In this document: positions 52,141 through 63,393 of the stretch, one piece after another
Position numbering within the stretch: the stretch's first letter is position 1
How the letters are laid out: every line of letters begins with the position of its first letter
Notes under the pieces: model-generated
Databases searched by the model: none
What the model was told of the DNA's origin: nothing
Seen by the model: the letters and a program-made list of their open reading frames with translations, nothing else
From: Qipengyuania sp. JC766
Lineage (GTDB): Bacteria; Pseudomonadota; Alphaproteobacteria; Sphingomonadales; Sphingomonadaceae
Reading direction: 5' to 3'
Assembly: GCF_040717445.1 (NCBI RefSeq)
Contig: NZ_JBFEFL010000001.1
Location: 62,001-126,000, forward strand
Length of the DNA stretch: 64,000 nucleotides
Made by a program: the position numbers and the translations under genes

Positions 52141-52858
52141 GGGAACGAGCGGTGCGGATCGGGGCCGGATGATGCCCGACGGCTGGCACGAATTCGCCGA
52201 TGGCCGCGCGATGGCCGTCGCATGCGCGAAAAGCGTAGCGGACGCCATCGATCGAGCGCTTCAATCGCATGGCGATGCCCTCCTCGCTTTTCCCGGGGGA
52301 TCGACCCCGGTGGAGGCATTCGAGATACTCGCCGAGGAGCCCGTGGACTGGGAAAGGGTGACGATCCTGCCCGGTGACGACCGCCTCGTCGGCTGGGACG
52401 ACCCGCTCTCCAACTTCGCGCAATTGCGGGGTTTCTTCGCCAAAACCGGCGCGAACCTGCTGCCGCTATTCGATGGCGAGACCGAGCAGGTCCAGGCGGC
52501 CCGGCAGGCGAACGAGGCACTGGCCCGCTTCGACCGGCCGCTCGACCTGGTCTGGCTCGGCGTGGGCGGGGACGGCCATACCGCCTCGATCTTTCCCGGC
52601 CCCGATTACGCCGAAGCCCTTGCCACAACCGAGACCACGTTGGTGGTGCGACCCGATCCCCTGCCGCCGGAAGCGCCGGTCGCGCGCATCACACTCAGCC
52701 CCGCCGCGATCCGTTCGGCCGGGCACCGCATGATCTCCCTGCGCGGCCCCGCGAAGCGCGAAGTCCTCCTGAAAGCGCTGGCGGACGGCGACCGGAGCGA
52801 GTTCCCGGTCGGCAGGGTGATGAATGACACGGACGCAGATTTCTACTGGAGCCCATGA
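52133..52858 (+). CDS. pgl: 6-phosphogluconolactonase
   Basis: 241 residues from the ATG at 52133, with GGGAGAAG upstream and eight bases overlapping zwf. NagB/Pgl fold: [30 protein letters not shown] and the signature [16 protein letters not shown] with the catalytic His. It hydrolyses 6-phosphogluconolactone to 6-phosphogluconate. ATGA overlap with edd secures coupled translation. Confidence 0.93.
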   Translation: MSEGTSGADRGRMMPDGWHEFADGRAMAVACAKSVADAIDRALQSHGDALLAFPGGSTPVEAFEILAEEPVDWERVTILPGDDRLVGWDDPLSNFAQLRGFFAKTGANLLPLFDGETEQVQAARQANEALARFDRPLDLVWLGVGGDGHTASIFPGPDYAEALATTETTLVVRPDPLPPEAPVARITLSPAAIRSAGHRMISLRGPAKREVLLKALADGDRSEFPVGRVMNDTDADFYWSP

Positions 52859-54678
52859 TGGCACTCGACAGCACCGTCGCCAAAGTCACTGACCGGATTG
52901 TTGAGCGCTCGCGCGAAGGCAGGCAGCGCTACCTCGACCTCATCGACCGCCAACGCGACGAGGGCGTCAATCGACCGACGCTGTCCTGCGGGAACCTTGC
53001 CCACGGCTTCGCGGCGAGTGGGGAGGACAAGCCGGCGATCCGGGGCGGCGAGGCGATGAATATCGGCATCGTCACGGCCTACAACGACATGCTGAGCGCG
53101 CATCAGCCCTACGGCCGGTACCCAGAACAGATAAAGATCTTCGCGCGGGAGAAGGGCGCCACGGCCCAGGTCGCAGGCGGAGTTCCGGCCATGTGCGACG
53201 GCGTGACGCAGGGGCAGGATTCCATGGAGCTGTCCCTCTTCAGCCGGGACGTGATCGCCATGGGCGCGGCGGTTGGCCTCAGCCACGGGATGTTCGAAGG
53301 CGCTTTGTTGCTCGGCATCTGCGACAAGATTGTCCCCGGCCTGCTGATCGGTTCACTGCGCTTCGGGTACCTGCCCACGATCCTCGTCCCGGCAGGGCCC
53401 ATGCCCTCGGGTCTCGCCAACAAGGAGAAGATCCGCATCCGGCAGCTCTATGCCGAAGGCAAGGTCGGCGAGGAGGAACTGCTCGAAGCGGAAAGCGCGA
53501 GCTACCACGGGGCGGGCACCTGCACCTTCTACGGCACGGCCAATTCCAACCAGATGATGATGGAGATGATGGGTCTCCACATGCCGGGGTCGAGCTTCGT
53601 CAATCCGGGCAACAAGCTGCGGCAGGAACTCACGCGATCGGCCGTCCACCGGGTCACCGAGATCGGCTGGCGCGGCGAGGACTATCGTCCGCTGGGCCGA
53701 TGCATCGACGAGAAGGCGATCGTCAACGCGGTCGTCGGGCTCCTCGCCACCGGGGGATCGACCAACCACGTGCTGCATATCCCGGCCATCGCGCGGGCCG
53801 CAGGGATCGCAATCGACTGGGACGACATGGACGAACTGAGCCGCGTCGTGCCGCTCGTCGCCAGCGTCTACCCAAACGGGTCCGGCGACATCAATTTCTT
53901 CCATGCGGCAGGCGGCATGCCCTTCGTGATCCGTGAGCTTCTGGACGCCGGTCTGGCGCATGCGGACATCCCGACGGTCTATGGTGCCTCGCTCGAGGAA
54001 GGGGCACAGGAGCCGGTGATGGACGGGGACCGGCTGGTTTGGAAGCCTGCGGCAAGCGAGACCCGCGACGACACCTTGCTGAAGCCGGTGGCCGATCCCT
54101 TCCAGCCCGATGGCGGGCTGGCGCTGCTGGGCGGCAATCTGGGTCGCGCGACGATGAAGGTGAGCGCCGTCGCGCCGGAGCACCGGACGGTGGAAGCGCC
54201 GTGCAGGGTGTTCGAAACCCAGAACGACGTTGCGACCGCATTCAAGGCAGGCGAGCTCGATCGGGACGTCGTGGTGGTCGTGCGGTTCCAGGGTCCCGCC
54301 GCGAACGGCATGCCAGAACTGCACAAGCTGACCCCCCTCCTCGGCGTCGCGCAGGACCGCGGGTACAAGGTCGCGCTGGTGACCGACGGGCGCATGTCGG
54401 GTGCCAGCGGCAAGGTGCCCGCCGCCATCCACGTTTCCCCCGAAGCCTATCACGGTGGGGCACTCTGCCGCCTGCGCGACGGGGATGTCGTGCGGGTCGA
54501 TGCGAAAGCGGGAGAACTGCGCGCGCTGGTCGACGAAGATGAATGGGAAGCGCGTGAGCAGGCCCCCGTTCCGCCCGCGCAGTGGGGCACGGGCCGCGAG
54601 CTTTTCGCCATGCTGCGCCACCATGCGGATCCTGCGGAGAAGGGCGGCAGCGCGATGCTCGCCGAGGCCGGGCTGTGA
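52855..54678 (+). CDS. edd: 6-phosphogluconate dehydratase
   Basis: 607 residues, typical length. IlvD/Edd family with a [4Fe-4S] cluster: cysteine motifs [33 protein letters not shown] and [34 protein letters not shown] and the C-terminal [20 protein letters not shown] are family blocks. It dehydrates 6-phosphogluconate to 2-keto-3-deoxy-6-phosphogluconate, the committing Entner-Doudoroff step. The partner aldolase eda is not in this window. Starts in pgl (ATGA) and ends in glk (GTGA). Confidence 0.95.
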   Translation: MMALDSTVAKVTDRIVERSREGRQRYLDLIDRQRDEGVNRPTLSCGNLAHGFAASGEDKPAIRGGEAMNIGIVTAYNDMLSAHQPYGRYPEQIKIFAREKGATAQVAGGVPAMCDGVTQGQDSMELSLFSRDVIAMGAAVGLSHGMFEGALLLGICDKIVPGLLIGSLRFGYLPTILVPAGPMPSGLANKEKIRIRQLYAEGKVGEEELLEAESASYHGAGTCTFYGTANSNQMMMEMMGLHMPGSSFVNPGNKLRQELTRSAVHRVTEIGWRGEDYRPLGRCIDEKAIVNAVVGLLATGGSTNHVLHIPAIARAAGIAIDWDDMDELSRVVPLVASVYPNGSGDINFFHAAGGMPFVIRELLDAGLAHADIPTVYGASLEEGAQEPVMDGDRLVWKPAASETRDDTLLKPVADPFQPDGGLALLGGNLGRATMKVSAVAPEHRTVEAPCRVFETQNDVATAFKAGELDRDVVVVVRFQGPAANGMPELHKLTPLLGVAQDRGYKVALVTDGRMSGASGKVPAAIHVSPEAYHGGALCRLRDGDVVRVDAKAGELRALVDEDEWEAREQAPVPPAQWGTGRELFAMLRHHADPAEKGGSAMLAEAGL

Positions 54679-55655
54679 CACACGAGAGCCTCGTCGCGGT
54701 CGATATCGGCGGAACACACGCCCGGTTCGCTATCGCCTCTGTCGCCGAGGACGGCACGATCACGCTCGACGAGCCGGAAACACTACACACGCAGGACCAT
54801 GTCAGTTTCCAGACGGCGTGGGAGGACTTCCGGGCCCGCAAGGGCGGCTCGCTGCCGAACGCGGTCAGCCTGGCCATCGCGGGGCCGGTGGGCGGCGACG
54901 TGATCCGGTTCACCAACAACCCTTGGATCATCCGTCCGGCCTTGGTGCGCGAGAAACTGGGCGTCGATCACTACACTATCGTCAACGACTTCTCCGCCGT
55001 GGCCCATGCGGTCGCGAAGGCCGAGCCCGAGCAGTTGCTGCACCTGGCAGGCCCCGACATCCCGTTGACGCAGGACGGCACGATCAGCGTCGTTGGTCCG
55101 GGGACCGGCCTCGGCGTTGCCCATCTCTACCGTTCGGGCGGAGAGTATCGCGTGCAGGCGACGGAGGGCGGCCATATCGATTTCGCGCCGCTAGACCAGA
55201 TCGAGGATGCGCTGCTGGCGCGCCTGCGCCGCCGGCACACGCGGGTTTCGATCGAGCGCGTGGTTTCCGGGCCGGGGATTGAGGATATCTACCAGACGCT
55301 TGCCAAGCTGGAGGGCCGCACGGTGCCCGACCGGTCCGATGTCGATATCTGGAAGGCGGGAATGGCCGGGGAAGACAGCCTGGCCGCGGCCGCTGTGGAC
55401 CGGTTCTGCCTGTCCCTCGGAAGCGTGGCAGGCGACATCGCGCTCGCGCAGGGCGGCTTCGGCGGCGTCGTGATCGCCGGCGGTCTGGGCTACAGGTTGC
55501 GGGAGATCATGCCGCGCTCCGGCTTTGCCGAACGGTTCAGCGCCAAGGGGCGCTTCGCCGGGCTCATGTCCAAGATCCCCGTCAAGCTGATCGTCCATCC
55601 GCAGCCGGGCCTCTACGGCGCGGCGGCGGCCTTCCTCAAGGAACACCCCGAATGA
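54675..55655 (+). CDS. glk: Glucokinase
   Basis: 326 residues from a GTG overlapping the edd stop (GTGA). Bacterial glucokinase: phosphate motif [15 protein letters not shown], glucose-binding [10 protein letters not shown] (catalytic Asp), [11 protein letters not shown] and [11 protein letters not shown], then [16 protein letters not shown]. It phosphorylates glucose with ATP to feed zwf. Last gene of the Entner-Doudoroff operon; ppc follows after 66 bases. Confidence 0.93.
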   Translation: MTHESLVAVDIGGTHARFAIASVAEDGTITLDEPETLHTQDHVSFQTAWEDFRARKGGSLPNAVSLAIAGPVGGDVIRFTNNPWIIRPALVREKLGVDHYTIVNDFSAVAHAVAKAEPEQLLHLAGPDIPLTQDGTISVVGPGTGLGVAHLYRSGGEYRVQATEGGHIDFAPLDQIEDALLARLRRRHTRVSIERVVSGPGIEDIYQTLAKLEGRTVPDRSDVDIWKAGMAGEDSLAAAAVDRFCLSLGSVAGDIALAQGGFGGVVIAGGLGYRLREIMPRSGFAERFSAKGRFAGLMSKIPVKLIVHPQPGLYGAAAAFLKEHPE

Positions 55656-55721
55656 CGGCGGGCGCACGCCCGTCCTGATCCCCACGCCAACGGCCGACGC
55701 GGCCAGAACCAGGAGACCCCC

Positions 55722-58388
55722 ATGGCCACGCGCCCCGCAATCCAGCAAAATCCGGATATCCGCTATCTCGGCAAGCTGCTCGGCAACGTCATTCGCGAAC
55801 ATGGCGGCGAAAGGTTGTTCGAGCGCACGGAGCACATCCGCTCCGCCAGCGTGAACCGCCACCGCGGCGGCGAGCTGGTCGACATGGAGCTGGAGGATCT
55901 CAGTCTCGACGAGACGCTGTCTTTCGTGCGCGGGTTCGGGCTCTTCTCGACCCTTGCCAATTTGGCGGAGGACCGGAACGGCCTGGCGGCGGGCGACGAC
56001 ATGGGCTTCGCCGATGCGGTTTCGCGGCTCGAGGCTCACGGCATCGCGCGCGAGGATGTCGCCGCGATGCTGGAAGACGCCCTGATCGTTCCGGTGCTGA
56101 CCGCGCATCCGACCGAGGTGCGGCGCAAGAGCGTGATCGACCACCGCGCCCGCATTGCGGAACTGATGGAACTGCGCGCCGCCGGCCAGACGCGCACGGC
56201 CGAGGGGGACGATGTCGAGGATGCCATCGTTCGGCAGATCGCCCTTCTCTGGCAGACGCGTACCCTTCGCCGCGAACGCCTTTACGTGACCGATGAGGTC
56301 GAAAACGCGCTCTCCTTCATGGAAGAGGTTTTCCTTCCGGTTCTTCCCGGCCTGTATTCGGACTGGGAAAAGGCGTTGGGGTCGAGGCCGGCCAGCTTCC
56401 TGAAGCTGGGTAGCTGGATCGGCGGCGACCGGGACGGCAATCCCAATGTCGATGCAGGCTCGCTGCGCTATGCCCAGAGCCGCGCAGTCGAAGTCGTTCT
56501 CGGGCATTATATGGACGTCGTACACGAACTGGGCGCGGAACTGTCCGTCTCCACGGAACTGGTGAATGTGGACGAGGACCTGCTGGCTCTCGCGGATGCA
56601 TCGCAGGACGATTCCCCGCACCGGCAGGACGAGCCGTATCGCCGCGCCCTGATCGGGATATATGCAAGGCTCGACGCGACCTTCCGGGCCTATACCGGCA
56701 AGGTCCCGCCGCGTGCGTCCAACTTCGAAGCGGACCCGTACGAGAGCCCGAAGGACCTGAGCGCAGACCTGCGGATCGTGGCACGATCGCTTGCCGCGCT
56801 TGGCGGCGAGACGCTCGCCTCCAGCGGGGCGCTTGGCCGCCTGATCCGCGCGGTAAGGACCTTCGGTTTCCACCTGGCCGCACTCGACCTGCGACAGAAC
56901 AGCGCCGTGCACGAGCGGGTGGTGGGCGAATTGCTGGAAAAGGCCGGTGTCGAGGACGATTATATCGGTCTGGACGAAGAGCGCCGGATCGAGGTGCTTC
57001 GCCGGGAACTGTCCAGCCCGCGGCCGCTCAGGCTGGCATGGGGTGCCTATTCGGACGAGACCGCCAATGAACTCGCGATCATCGACGCGGTGGCGGAAGC
57101 GCACGACCGGTTCGGGCCCGAGTGCGTGACGCAGTACATCGTCTCGATGGCGGAAACCGTGTCCGACCTGCTGGAAGTGCACCTGATCCTGCGCGAAGCG
57201 GGCCTCTATCGCGCCGGGGACCGCCCGGAATGCCCGATCATGGCGGTTCCCCTGTTCGAGACCATCGGCGACCTCGAGAATGCGCCCGGCGTGATGCGCG
57301 ATTACTTCGCCCTGCCGGAAATCACCGCGCTCGCCGGCGCGCGCGGGCACCAGGAAGTCATGATCGGATATTCCGATTCCAACAAGGACGGCGGCTACCT
57401 GACATCGAGCTGGATGCTTGCCCGCGCGAGTGAGGCGCTGGCACCTGTGTTCGAGGACGCCGGCGTCACCATGCAGCTGTTCCACGGACGCGGCGGTTCT
57501 GTCGGCCGCGGTGGCGGATCAGCTTTCGAGGCGATCCGCAGCCAGCCGTCCGGAACGGTCAATGGGCGCATTCGCATCACGGAGCAGGGCGAAGTCATCG
57601 CCGCGAAGTTCGGAACGGTCGAAACGGCCCGCACGAACCTGGACGCGATGGCGACGGCCACCGTGCTGGCGACAATGGAACCCGAACGGGTGCCTCCGGC
57701 GGAGTACGAGAAATACGCCGAAGCGATGGACGGGATTTCCGCTCATGCATTCCAGGCATTTCGGGACCTGGTCTACGGCACGCCGAACTTCGTGGACGTT
57801 TTCCGGCAGATGACGCCGATTGCGGAAATCGCGACCCTGAAGATCGGTTCGCGGCCGGCTAGCCGGAAGGCGTCCAACGCCATCGAGGACCTGCGCGCCA
57901 TCCCTTGGGTGTTTTCCTGGTCGCAGGCGCGGGTCATGCTGCCCGGTTGGTACGGCGTCGGACAGGCGCTGTCGGATTTCGAGGACAAGGCCCTGCTGCG
58001 CGAAATGGCGCAGAACTGGCCGTTCCTGCGCAATGCGCTGGGCAACATGGAAATGGTGCTCGCGAAATCGGACATGGCGATCGCCGCCGAATACGCGGGC
58101 CTCGTGGAAGACCGTACGCTCGGCGACGCGGTCTTCGGCCGTATTCGCGATGGCTGGCAGCTGACGCATGACGCGCTGCTGGATGCGACGGGGCAGTCGT
58201 TCCTACTGGAGAATTCGCCCACGCTCGATGAATCGATCAGGCTCCGCCTGCCCTATATCGAGCCGCTTAATCTGCTGCAGGTGGAACTGCTGAAGCGCCA
58301 CCGGGCGGGCGAGCAGGACGAGCGGATCGCCGAAGGCATCAAGCTGTCGATCAACGCGATTGCCACCGCGCTTCGCAACAGCGGATAG
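55722..58388 (+). CDS. ppc: Phosphoenolpyruvate carboxylase
   Basis: 888 residues, full length. Catalytic signatures are present in order: VLTAHPTEVRRKSV (His), GGDRDGNPNV, RLDLRQNS-like LAALDLRQNSAVHE, MIGYSDSNKDGGYLTSSWML and LFHGRGGSVGRGGG with the PEP-binding loop. C-terminal SQARVMLPGWYGVG and the RLPYIEPLNLLQVELL tail complete the enzyme. It carboxylates phosphoenolpyruvate to oxaloacetate to refill the TCA cycle. RBS AGGAGA precedes the ATG. It lies just after glk, linking glucose entry with anaplerosis. Confidence 0.95.
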   Translation: MATRPAIQQNPDIRYLGKLLGNVIREHGGERLFERTEHIRSASVNRHRGGELVDMELEDLSLDETLSFVRGFGLFSTLANLAEDRNGLAAGDDMGFADAVSRLEAHGIAREDVAAMLEDALIVPVLTAHPTEVRRKSVIDHRARIAELMELRAAGQTRTAEGDDVEDAIVRQIALLWQTRTLRRERLYVTDEVENALSFMEEVFLPVLPGLYSDWEKALGSRPASFLKLGSWIGGDRDGNPNVDAGSLRYAQSRAVEVVLGHYMDVVHELGAELSVSTELVNVDEDLLALADASQDDSPHRQDEPYRRALIGIYARLDATFRAYTGKVPPRASNFEADPYESPKDLSADLRIVARSLAALGGETLASSGALGRLIRAVRTFGFHLAALDLRQNSAVHERVVGELLEKAGVEDDYIGLDEERRIEVLRRELSSPRPLRLAWGAYSDETANELAIIDAVAEAHDRFGPECVTQYIVSMAETVSDLLEVHLILREAGLYRAGDRPECPIMAVPLFETIGDLENAPGVMRDYFALPEITALAGARGHQEVMIGYSDSNKDGGYLTSSWMLARASEALAPVFEDAGVTMQLFHGRGGSVGRGGGSAFEAIRSQPSGTVNGRIRITEQGEVIAAKFGTVETARTNLDAMATATVLATMEPERVPPAEYEKYAEAMDGISAHAFQAFRDLVYGTPNFVDVFRQMTPIAEIATLKIGSRPASRKASNAIEDLRAIPWVFSWSQARVMLPGWYGVGQALSDFEDKALLREMAQNWPFLRNALGNMEMVLAKSDMAIAAEYAGLVEDRTLGDAVFGRIRDGWQLTHDALLDATGQSFLLENSPTLDESIRLRLPYIEPLNLLQVELLKRHRAGEQDERIAEGIKLSINAIATALRNSG

Positions 58389-58406
58389 AAGGACGCGCGA
58401 TAGCGA

Positions 58407-58434
58407 TTGTCCGGCGCGGCATCCCGGTTATAGT
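58407..58434 (+). promoter_or_regulatory. Probable sigma-70 promoter of the aldehyde dehydrogenase gene
   Basis: TTGTCC and TATAGT stand 16 bases apart, placing the start of transcription near 58441, inside the palindrome that follows. Strength by eye is moderate; the -35 is weak. Confidence 0.5.
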
Positions 58435-58438
58435 CAGA

Positions 58439-58451
58439 TTGCATAATGCAA
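58439..58451. promoter_or_regulatory. Perfect palindrome at the transcription start of aldehyde dehydrogenase
   Basis: TTGCATAATGCAA is a perfect inverted repeat (6-base arms, one-base centre) immediately after the -10 box. A repressor bound here would block transcription. It contains an ATG at 58446, which is therefore more likely operator than start codon. Confidence 0.5.
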
Positions 58452-58469
58452 CCGGACCCGGAGATGACC

Positions 58470-59894
58470 ATGGCACTGCCCGACGCGACACGGAACTACA
58501 TCGATGGACGATGGGTCGAACCCTCTGGCAGCGGGCGGCAGGACGTGGTCAATCCCGCGACCGAGGAAGTCGTCGGCCAGGTCGCGCTGAGCGATGCCGA
58601 TGACGTGGCGAAGGCGGTAGCAGCGGCGCGGGCCGCCTTTCCCGCTTTTGCATCCACGCCGCTGGACGAGCGGAAGGCGATGCTGGGCCGCATCGTGGAA
58701 GGCATCAAGGCGCGGCAGGGCGATTTCGCCGATGCCATTTCCGCCGAAATGGGCGCGCCGGCTGGACTGGCGAGCGCGGCGCAGGCGCCCACCGGCATGA
58801 TGCACTTCGCCACCATGCTCAAGGTGCTGGACGAGTTCGAATTCGAGGAAGTGCTCGGCACTACCAAGGTGCGCAAGGAGCCGATTGGCGTGGTGGCCAT
58901 GATCACGCCGTGGAACTGGCCGTTCAACCAGATTGCTTGCAAGGTCGCCCCGGCGTTGGCGGCAGGGTGTACCATGGTGCTGAAGCCGAGCGAGTTCGCG
59001 CCGCTCGACGCGGTGGTGCTGGCCGAGATCCTCGACGAAGCAGGCGTGCCGCCCGGCGTGTTCAACCTGGTCCACGGGGACGGGGAGGGCGTGGGCGCGC
59101 CGCTGACCTCGCATCCGGACGTGGACATGGTGTCCTTCACCGGATCGACGCGCGCCGGTGTCGCGATTTCCAAGGCGGCGGCGGACACGGTCAAACGCGT
59201 GGCGCTGGAGCTGGGCGGGAAGTCCGCCAATATCGTGCTCGACGATGCGGACTTCGCGAAAGCGATCCCGGCAAGCGTCATGGGTGTAATGGTCAACAGC
59301 GGCCAGTCCTGCAACGCGCAGACCCGCCTGTTCGTACCGCGCGAGCGTTATGCCGAAACGGTCGAGCTGGCCAAAGGCGCAGCGGATGCGATGGCGCCGG
59401 GCACGCCGCGCGGGATCGGGCCGCTGGCCAATGCCAACCAGTACCGGCGCGTGCTCGGCTATATCGAGACGGGCAAGAAGGAAGGCGCGACGCTGGTGAC
59501 AGGCGGCACCGACCGGCCAGAGGGGCTGGACAAGGGCTATTACGTCAGGCCGACCGTATTCGGGGACGTGACTCCCGACATGACCATCGCGCGCGAGGAG
59601 ATCTTCGGGCCGGTGATCGCGATCTTCGCCTATGACGACCTGGACGAGGCGATCGAGGAGGCGAACGCCAATCCCTACGGCCTGTCCGGCGCCGTGTGGT
59701 CGGGCGATCCGGAACGGGCTTACGCGGTAGCGTCGCGGCTCAGGACCGGCATGGTCCACCTGAACGGGGCGCAGCTCGACGGGAACGCGCCCTTCGGTGG
59801 CTACAAGATGAGCGGCAACGGCCGCGAGTGGGGACGCCACGGCCTCGAGGAGTTCCTCGAGACCAAGTCCGTCTACGGCGCTGCTGCGGCCTAG
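58470..59894 (+). CDS. Aldehyde dehydrogenase (NAD(P)+)
   Basis: 474 residues from the ATG at 58470, with GGAG six bases upstream (58460-58463); in-frame ATGs at 58464 and 58446 are alternatives. It has the ALDH fold: ITPWNWPFNQIACKVAPALA (NAD site), GSTRAGVAISKAA, catalytic Glu in ALELGGKSANIV, and catalytic Cys in NSGQSCNAQTRLFVP. C-terminal GGYKMSGNGREWGRHGLEEF. It oxidises an aldehyde to an acid; the substrate is not readable. Ends tail to tail with the fumarylacetoacetase-like gene, the two stops sharing one CTAG. Confidence 0.93.
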   Translation: MALPDATRNYIDGRWVEPSGSGRQDVVNPATEEVVGQVALSDADDVAKAVAAARAAFPAFASTPLDERKAMLGRIVEGIKARQGDFADAISAEMGAPAGLASAAQAPTGMMHFATMLKVLDEFEFEEVLGTTKVRKEPIGVVAMITPWNWPFNQIACKVAPALAAGCTMVLKPSEFAPLDAVVLAEILDEAGVPPGVFNLVHGDGEGVGAPLTSHPDVDMVSFTGSTRAGVAISKAAADTVKRVALELGGKSANIVLDDADFAKAIPASVMGVMVNSGQSCNAQTRLFVPRERYAETVELAKGAADAMAPGTPRGIGPLANANQYRRVLGYIETGKKEGATLVTGGTDRPEGLDKGYYVRPTVFGDVTPDMTIAREEIFGPVIAIFAYDDLDEAIEEANANPYGLSGAVWSGDPERAYAVASRLRTGMVHLNGAQLDGNAPFGGYKMSGNGREWGRHGLEEFLETKSVYGAAAA

Positions 59895-60898
59895 GGTTCG
59901 ACCACCTTTTGCTCGATGGCGCCGAAGATCGAATGGCCTTCGGCGTCGTCCATCCACACCCGGACGGTGTCGCCCGGCTGCATGAAGCGGGTCTTCGCCT
60001 CTCCGTCGTAGATCGTCTCGATCATCCGTATCTCCGCGATGCAGCTGTAGCCTGCGCCGCCTTCGGACACCGGCTTGCCCGGGCCGCCGTCGGCGCCCTT
60101 GTTGCTGATCGTGCCCGAACCGATGATGCAGCCTGCGCCCAGGTTGCGCGTCTTCGCGGCATGCGCGACCAAGTCGGCGAGGCTGAATGTCGCGTCCTGT
60201 CCGACTTCGGCGCGGCCGAAAGGCTCACCGTTGTAATCGAGCTTGAGCGGCAGCTGGATCACGCTGTCCTTCCATGCATCGCCCAGCTCGTCGGGGGTGA
60301 TCGCGACAGGTGAGAACGCGCTGGCGGGCTTCGACTGGAAGAAGCCGAACCCCTTGGCAAGCTCGCCCGGGATGAGGCCGCGCAGCGAGACGTCGTTGAC
60401 CAGCATCAGCAGCTTGATGTGCCCGGCGGCATCGTCCTTGGATACGCCCATCGGCACGTCGTCGGTGATGCAGGCGATCTCGCCTTCCATGTCGCAGCCC
60501 CACGACGTGTCGGCGAGCGGGATGTCCTCGCGCGGGGCGAGGAAGTCGTCGCTGCCGCCCTGGTACATCAGCGGGTCGTGGTAGAAGCTTTCCGGAACCT
60601 CGGCATCGCGCGCCTTGCGCACCAGTTCCACGTGATTGATGTAAGCCGAACCGTCGGCCCACTGGTATGCGCGGGGCAGCGGGCTTTCCGCCTCGCGCTC
60701 GTGGAATCGCTCGCACGGCACCGCCTGGTGCTCGACGTCGCGATAGAGCGCTTCCAGCTTCGGCGCGCAGTTTTCCCAGTCGTCGAGCGCCGCCTGCAGC
60801 GTGGGCGCGATGTTGTCCGCCGCGCAGTAGCGGGTGAGGTCCTTGGAAACGACGACGAGCTTGCCGTCGCGGCCATACTTGAGGGAGGCGAGTTTCAT
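59891..60898 (-). CDS. Fumarylacetoacetate hydrolase family protein
   Basis: 335 residues from the ATG at 60898, which overlaps the maiA stop (ATGA). FAH fold with metal-binding acidic residues: DTSWGCDMEGEIACITDDVP (Asp/Glu metal ligands), LMLVNDVSLRGLIPGELAKG, and FFQSKPASAFSPVAITPDEL. The C-terminus has GAGCIIGSGTISNKG. With MaiA in the same operon the probable reaction is fumarylacetoacetate to fumarate plus acetoacetate, the last step of tyrosine/homogentisate catabolism. The upstream homogentisate dioxygenase is not in this window. Confidence 0.9.
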   Translation of the reverse strand: MKLASLKYGRDGKLVVVSKDLTRYCAADNIAPTLQAALDDWENCAPKLEALYRDVEHQAVPCERFHEREAESPLPRAYQWADGSAYINHVELVRKARDAEVPESFYHDPLMYQGGSDDFLAPREDIPLADTSWGCDMEGEIACITDDVPMGVSKDDAAGHIKLLMLVNDVSLRGLIPGELAKGFGFFQSKPASAFSPVAITPDELGDAWKDSVIQLPLKLDYNGEPFGRAEVGQDATFSLADLVAHAAKTRNLGAGCIIGSGTISNKGADGGPGKPVSEGGAGYSCIAEIRMIETIYDGEAKTRFMQPGDTVRVWMDDAEGHSIFGAIEQKVVEP

Positions 60899-61542
60899 CG
60901 GGTCGCTTTCTCCGGGTTGTCCGGCTGGTTGTCGGGATGGGCGCGCCGGAACGGTTCGAGGGCGAGGCACGCCTGCTCGACCCGGACCATGCGCGGGTGA
61001 TCGGTGAAGTCGAAGTCGAAGCGCCGCGCATTGTACATCTGCGGCAGCAGCACGGTTTCGAAGAAGCCGGGCGCATCGAACAGGAAGTCCCCCGTATCGC
61101 GCTGCTCCAGCCGCGTTTCCAGCGGGTCGAGCGTGCGCGCGAGCCAGTGGCGGTACCATTCGCCGATCTGCTCCTGCGACTGGCCGTACTCGCTCTTGAG
61201 GTACTTGAGGACCGGCAGGTTCAGCGGCGCGTGCAGCTCGGTCGCAATGGCATAGGCCAGTTCGCGTGCGACGTAGCGGTCGCCTGTGTCGGACGGCAGC
61301 AGGGGCCGGTCGGGGTACGCTTCGTCCAGCCATTCGATGATCGCCATGGACTGGGCGAGGTCCCCGCTGTCCGTTTCCAGCATCGGCACGCTGCCGAAGG
61401 GGTTGCGGCTGGTGAAGGCTTCGTCCTTCTGCGCGCTCTCCAGCAGGTTCACGGGGCAGTTCTCGTATTCGAGGCCCTTCAGTTCGAGCGCGCAGCGCAG
61501 GCGATAGCTGGTCGAACTGCGGTAGTATCCGTGGAGTCGCAT
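60895..61542 (-). CDS. maiA: Maleylacetoacetate isomerase (zeta-class GST)
   Basis: 215 residues from the ATG at 61542, normal length; an ATG at 61548 is also plausible, and a further upstream ATG (61614) would add a non-conserved 24-residue leader. Zeta signature SSTSYRLRCALELKGL with catalytic Ser/Ser/Cys-type residues, FGSVPMLETDSGDLAQSMAI for glutathione binding, and C-terminal DHPRMVRVEQACLALEPF. It isomerises maleylacetoacetate (or maleylpyruvate) with glutathione. Coupled to the FAH gene (ATGA). Confidence 0.9.
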   Translation of the reverse strand: MRLHGYYRSSTSYRLRCALELKGLEYENCPVNLLESAQKDEAFTSRNPFGSVPMLETDSGDLAQSMAIIEWLDEAYPDRPLLPSDTGDRYVARELAYAIATELHAPLNLPVLKYLKSEYGQSQEQIGEWYRHWLARTLDPLETRLEQRDTGDFLFDAPGFFETVLLPQMYNARRFDFDFTDHPRMVRVEQACLALEPFRRAHPDNQPDNPEKATR

Positions 61543-61681
61543 CGTCATCCCTACGCACCTAGCCTCTCGTTCGTTCCGCCGCAAAGTCGCGCCGGGCGCA
61601 GACATGGACCGCATGGACCACGGTCCAGGAGCAAAAAAGTCCGGCCCCGATCACCCCTTATACGGCAGGTTGGGGAGGGGC

Positions 61682-61719
61682 AAAAACGGAGGGCATCGGC
61701 CGGACCATGGCAGGTCCGG
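61682..61719 (-). terminator. Possible terminator after gcdH
   Basis: CCGGACC and GGTCCGG pair around a six-base loop; on the minus strand a run of five T follows about 12 bases after the stem. Distance makes it a weak intrinsic terminator. The remainder of the 198-base gap (61543-61740) shows nothing else that I can assign. Confidence 0.35.
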
Positions 61720-61740
61720 ACGATGTAGGACAGGCCTGCG

Positions 61741-62955
<1,215 letters not shown>

Positions 62956-63019
62956 GGTATGCTCCTGAGCAATGTCGTGCCTGCATTCTCGCAGGCGCGG
63001 TGCGCAAGAGCAAGGCGGC

Positions 63020-63349
63020 TCAGTTGCGCGAAGGGTAAATGCCCGTGACGACCACGCAATATTTGAGTTTGCCCAAGATCGCGTCGTTTTCGTGCGCCCG
63101 CTTGAGGTTGGGCAGGGCGAAGGTCCGGCTCCCGTCCCCGCCATACATCGTGCCGAAAATCGAGAAGAGCGCGGTGTTTTCCGAAATCGACAGCAGGCGT
63201 CCGTCCGCCTCCAGAGTCCCGCGCGGGCAGAACGTCCCGCCGAAGGTCATGATTTCACCCAGGTAATCGCCATCTCCCGCGCGCGCCGGCGTAGCGCCGA
63301 TGCTTCCCAGGACGATCGCCACGGCGCAGAGCCTTGCCAGACCAGCCAT
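63020..63349 (-). CDS. Small exported phage-tail-collar domain protein
   Basis: 109 residues from the ATG at 63349 (GAGGGGGAA upstream); a GTG at 63379 would add ten residues. A signal peptide ends ARAG (about residue 24). The mature part is a single tail-collar domain: [40 protein letters not shown] and [14 protein letters not shown], as in short-tail-fibre tips and microcystin-dependent-like proteins. No other phage genes are near, so this is a stand-alone bacterial version. Function unknown; possible secreted adhesin or carbohydrate-binding module. Confidence 0.78.
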   Translation of the reverse strand: MAGLARLCAVAIVLGSIGATPARAGDGDYLGEIMTFGGTFCPRGTLEADGRLLSISENTALFSIFGTMYGGDGSRTFALPNLKRAHENDAILGKLKYCVVVTGIYPSRN

Positions 63350-63393
63350 ATCCGAATTCCCCCTCGTCGAACCAACCACGAAGGGCCCGCTTA

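Noticed and set aside
58446-58469. ATG at 58446 as the start of the aldehyde dehydrogenase
   Set aside because: Lies inside a perfect palindrome at the likely transcription start, without a ribosome binding site; GGAG at 58460-58463 fits the ATG at 58470.
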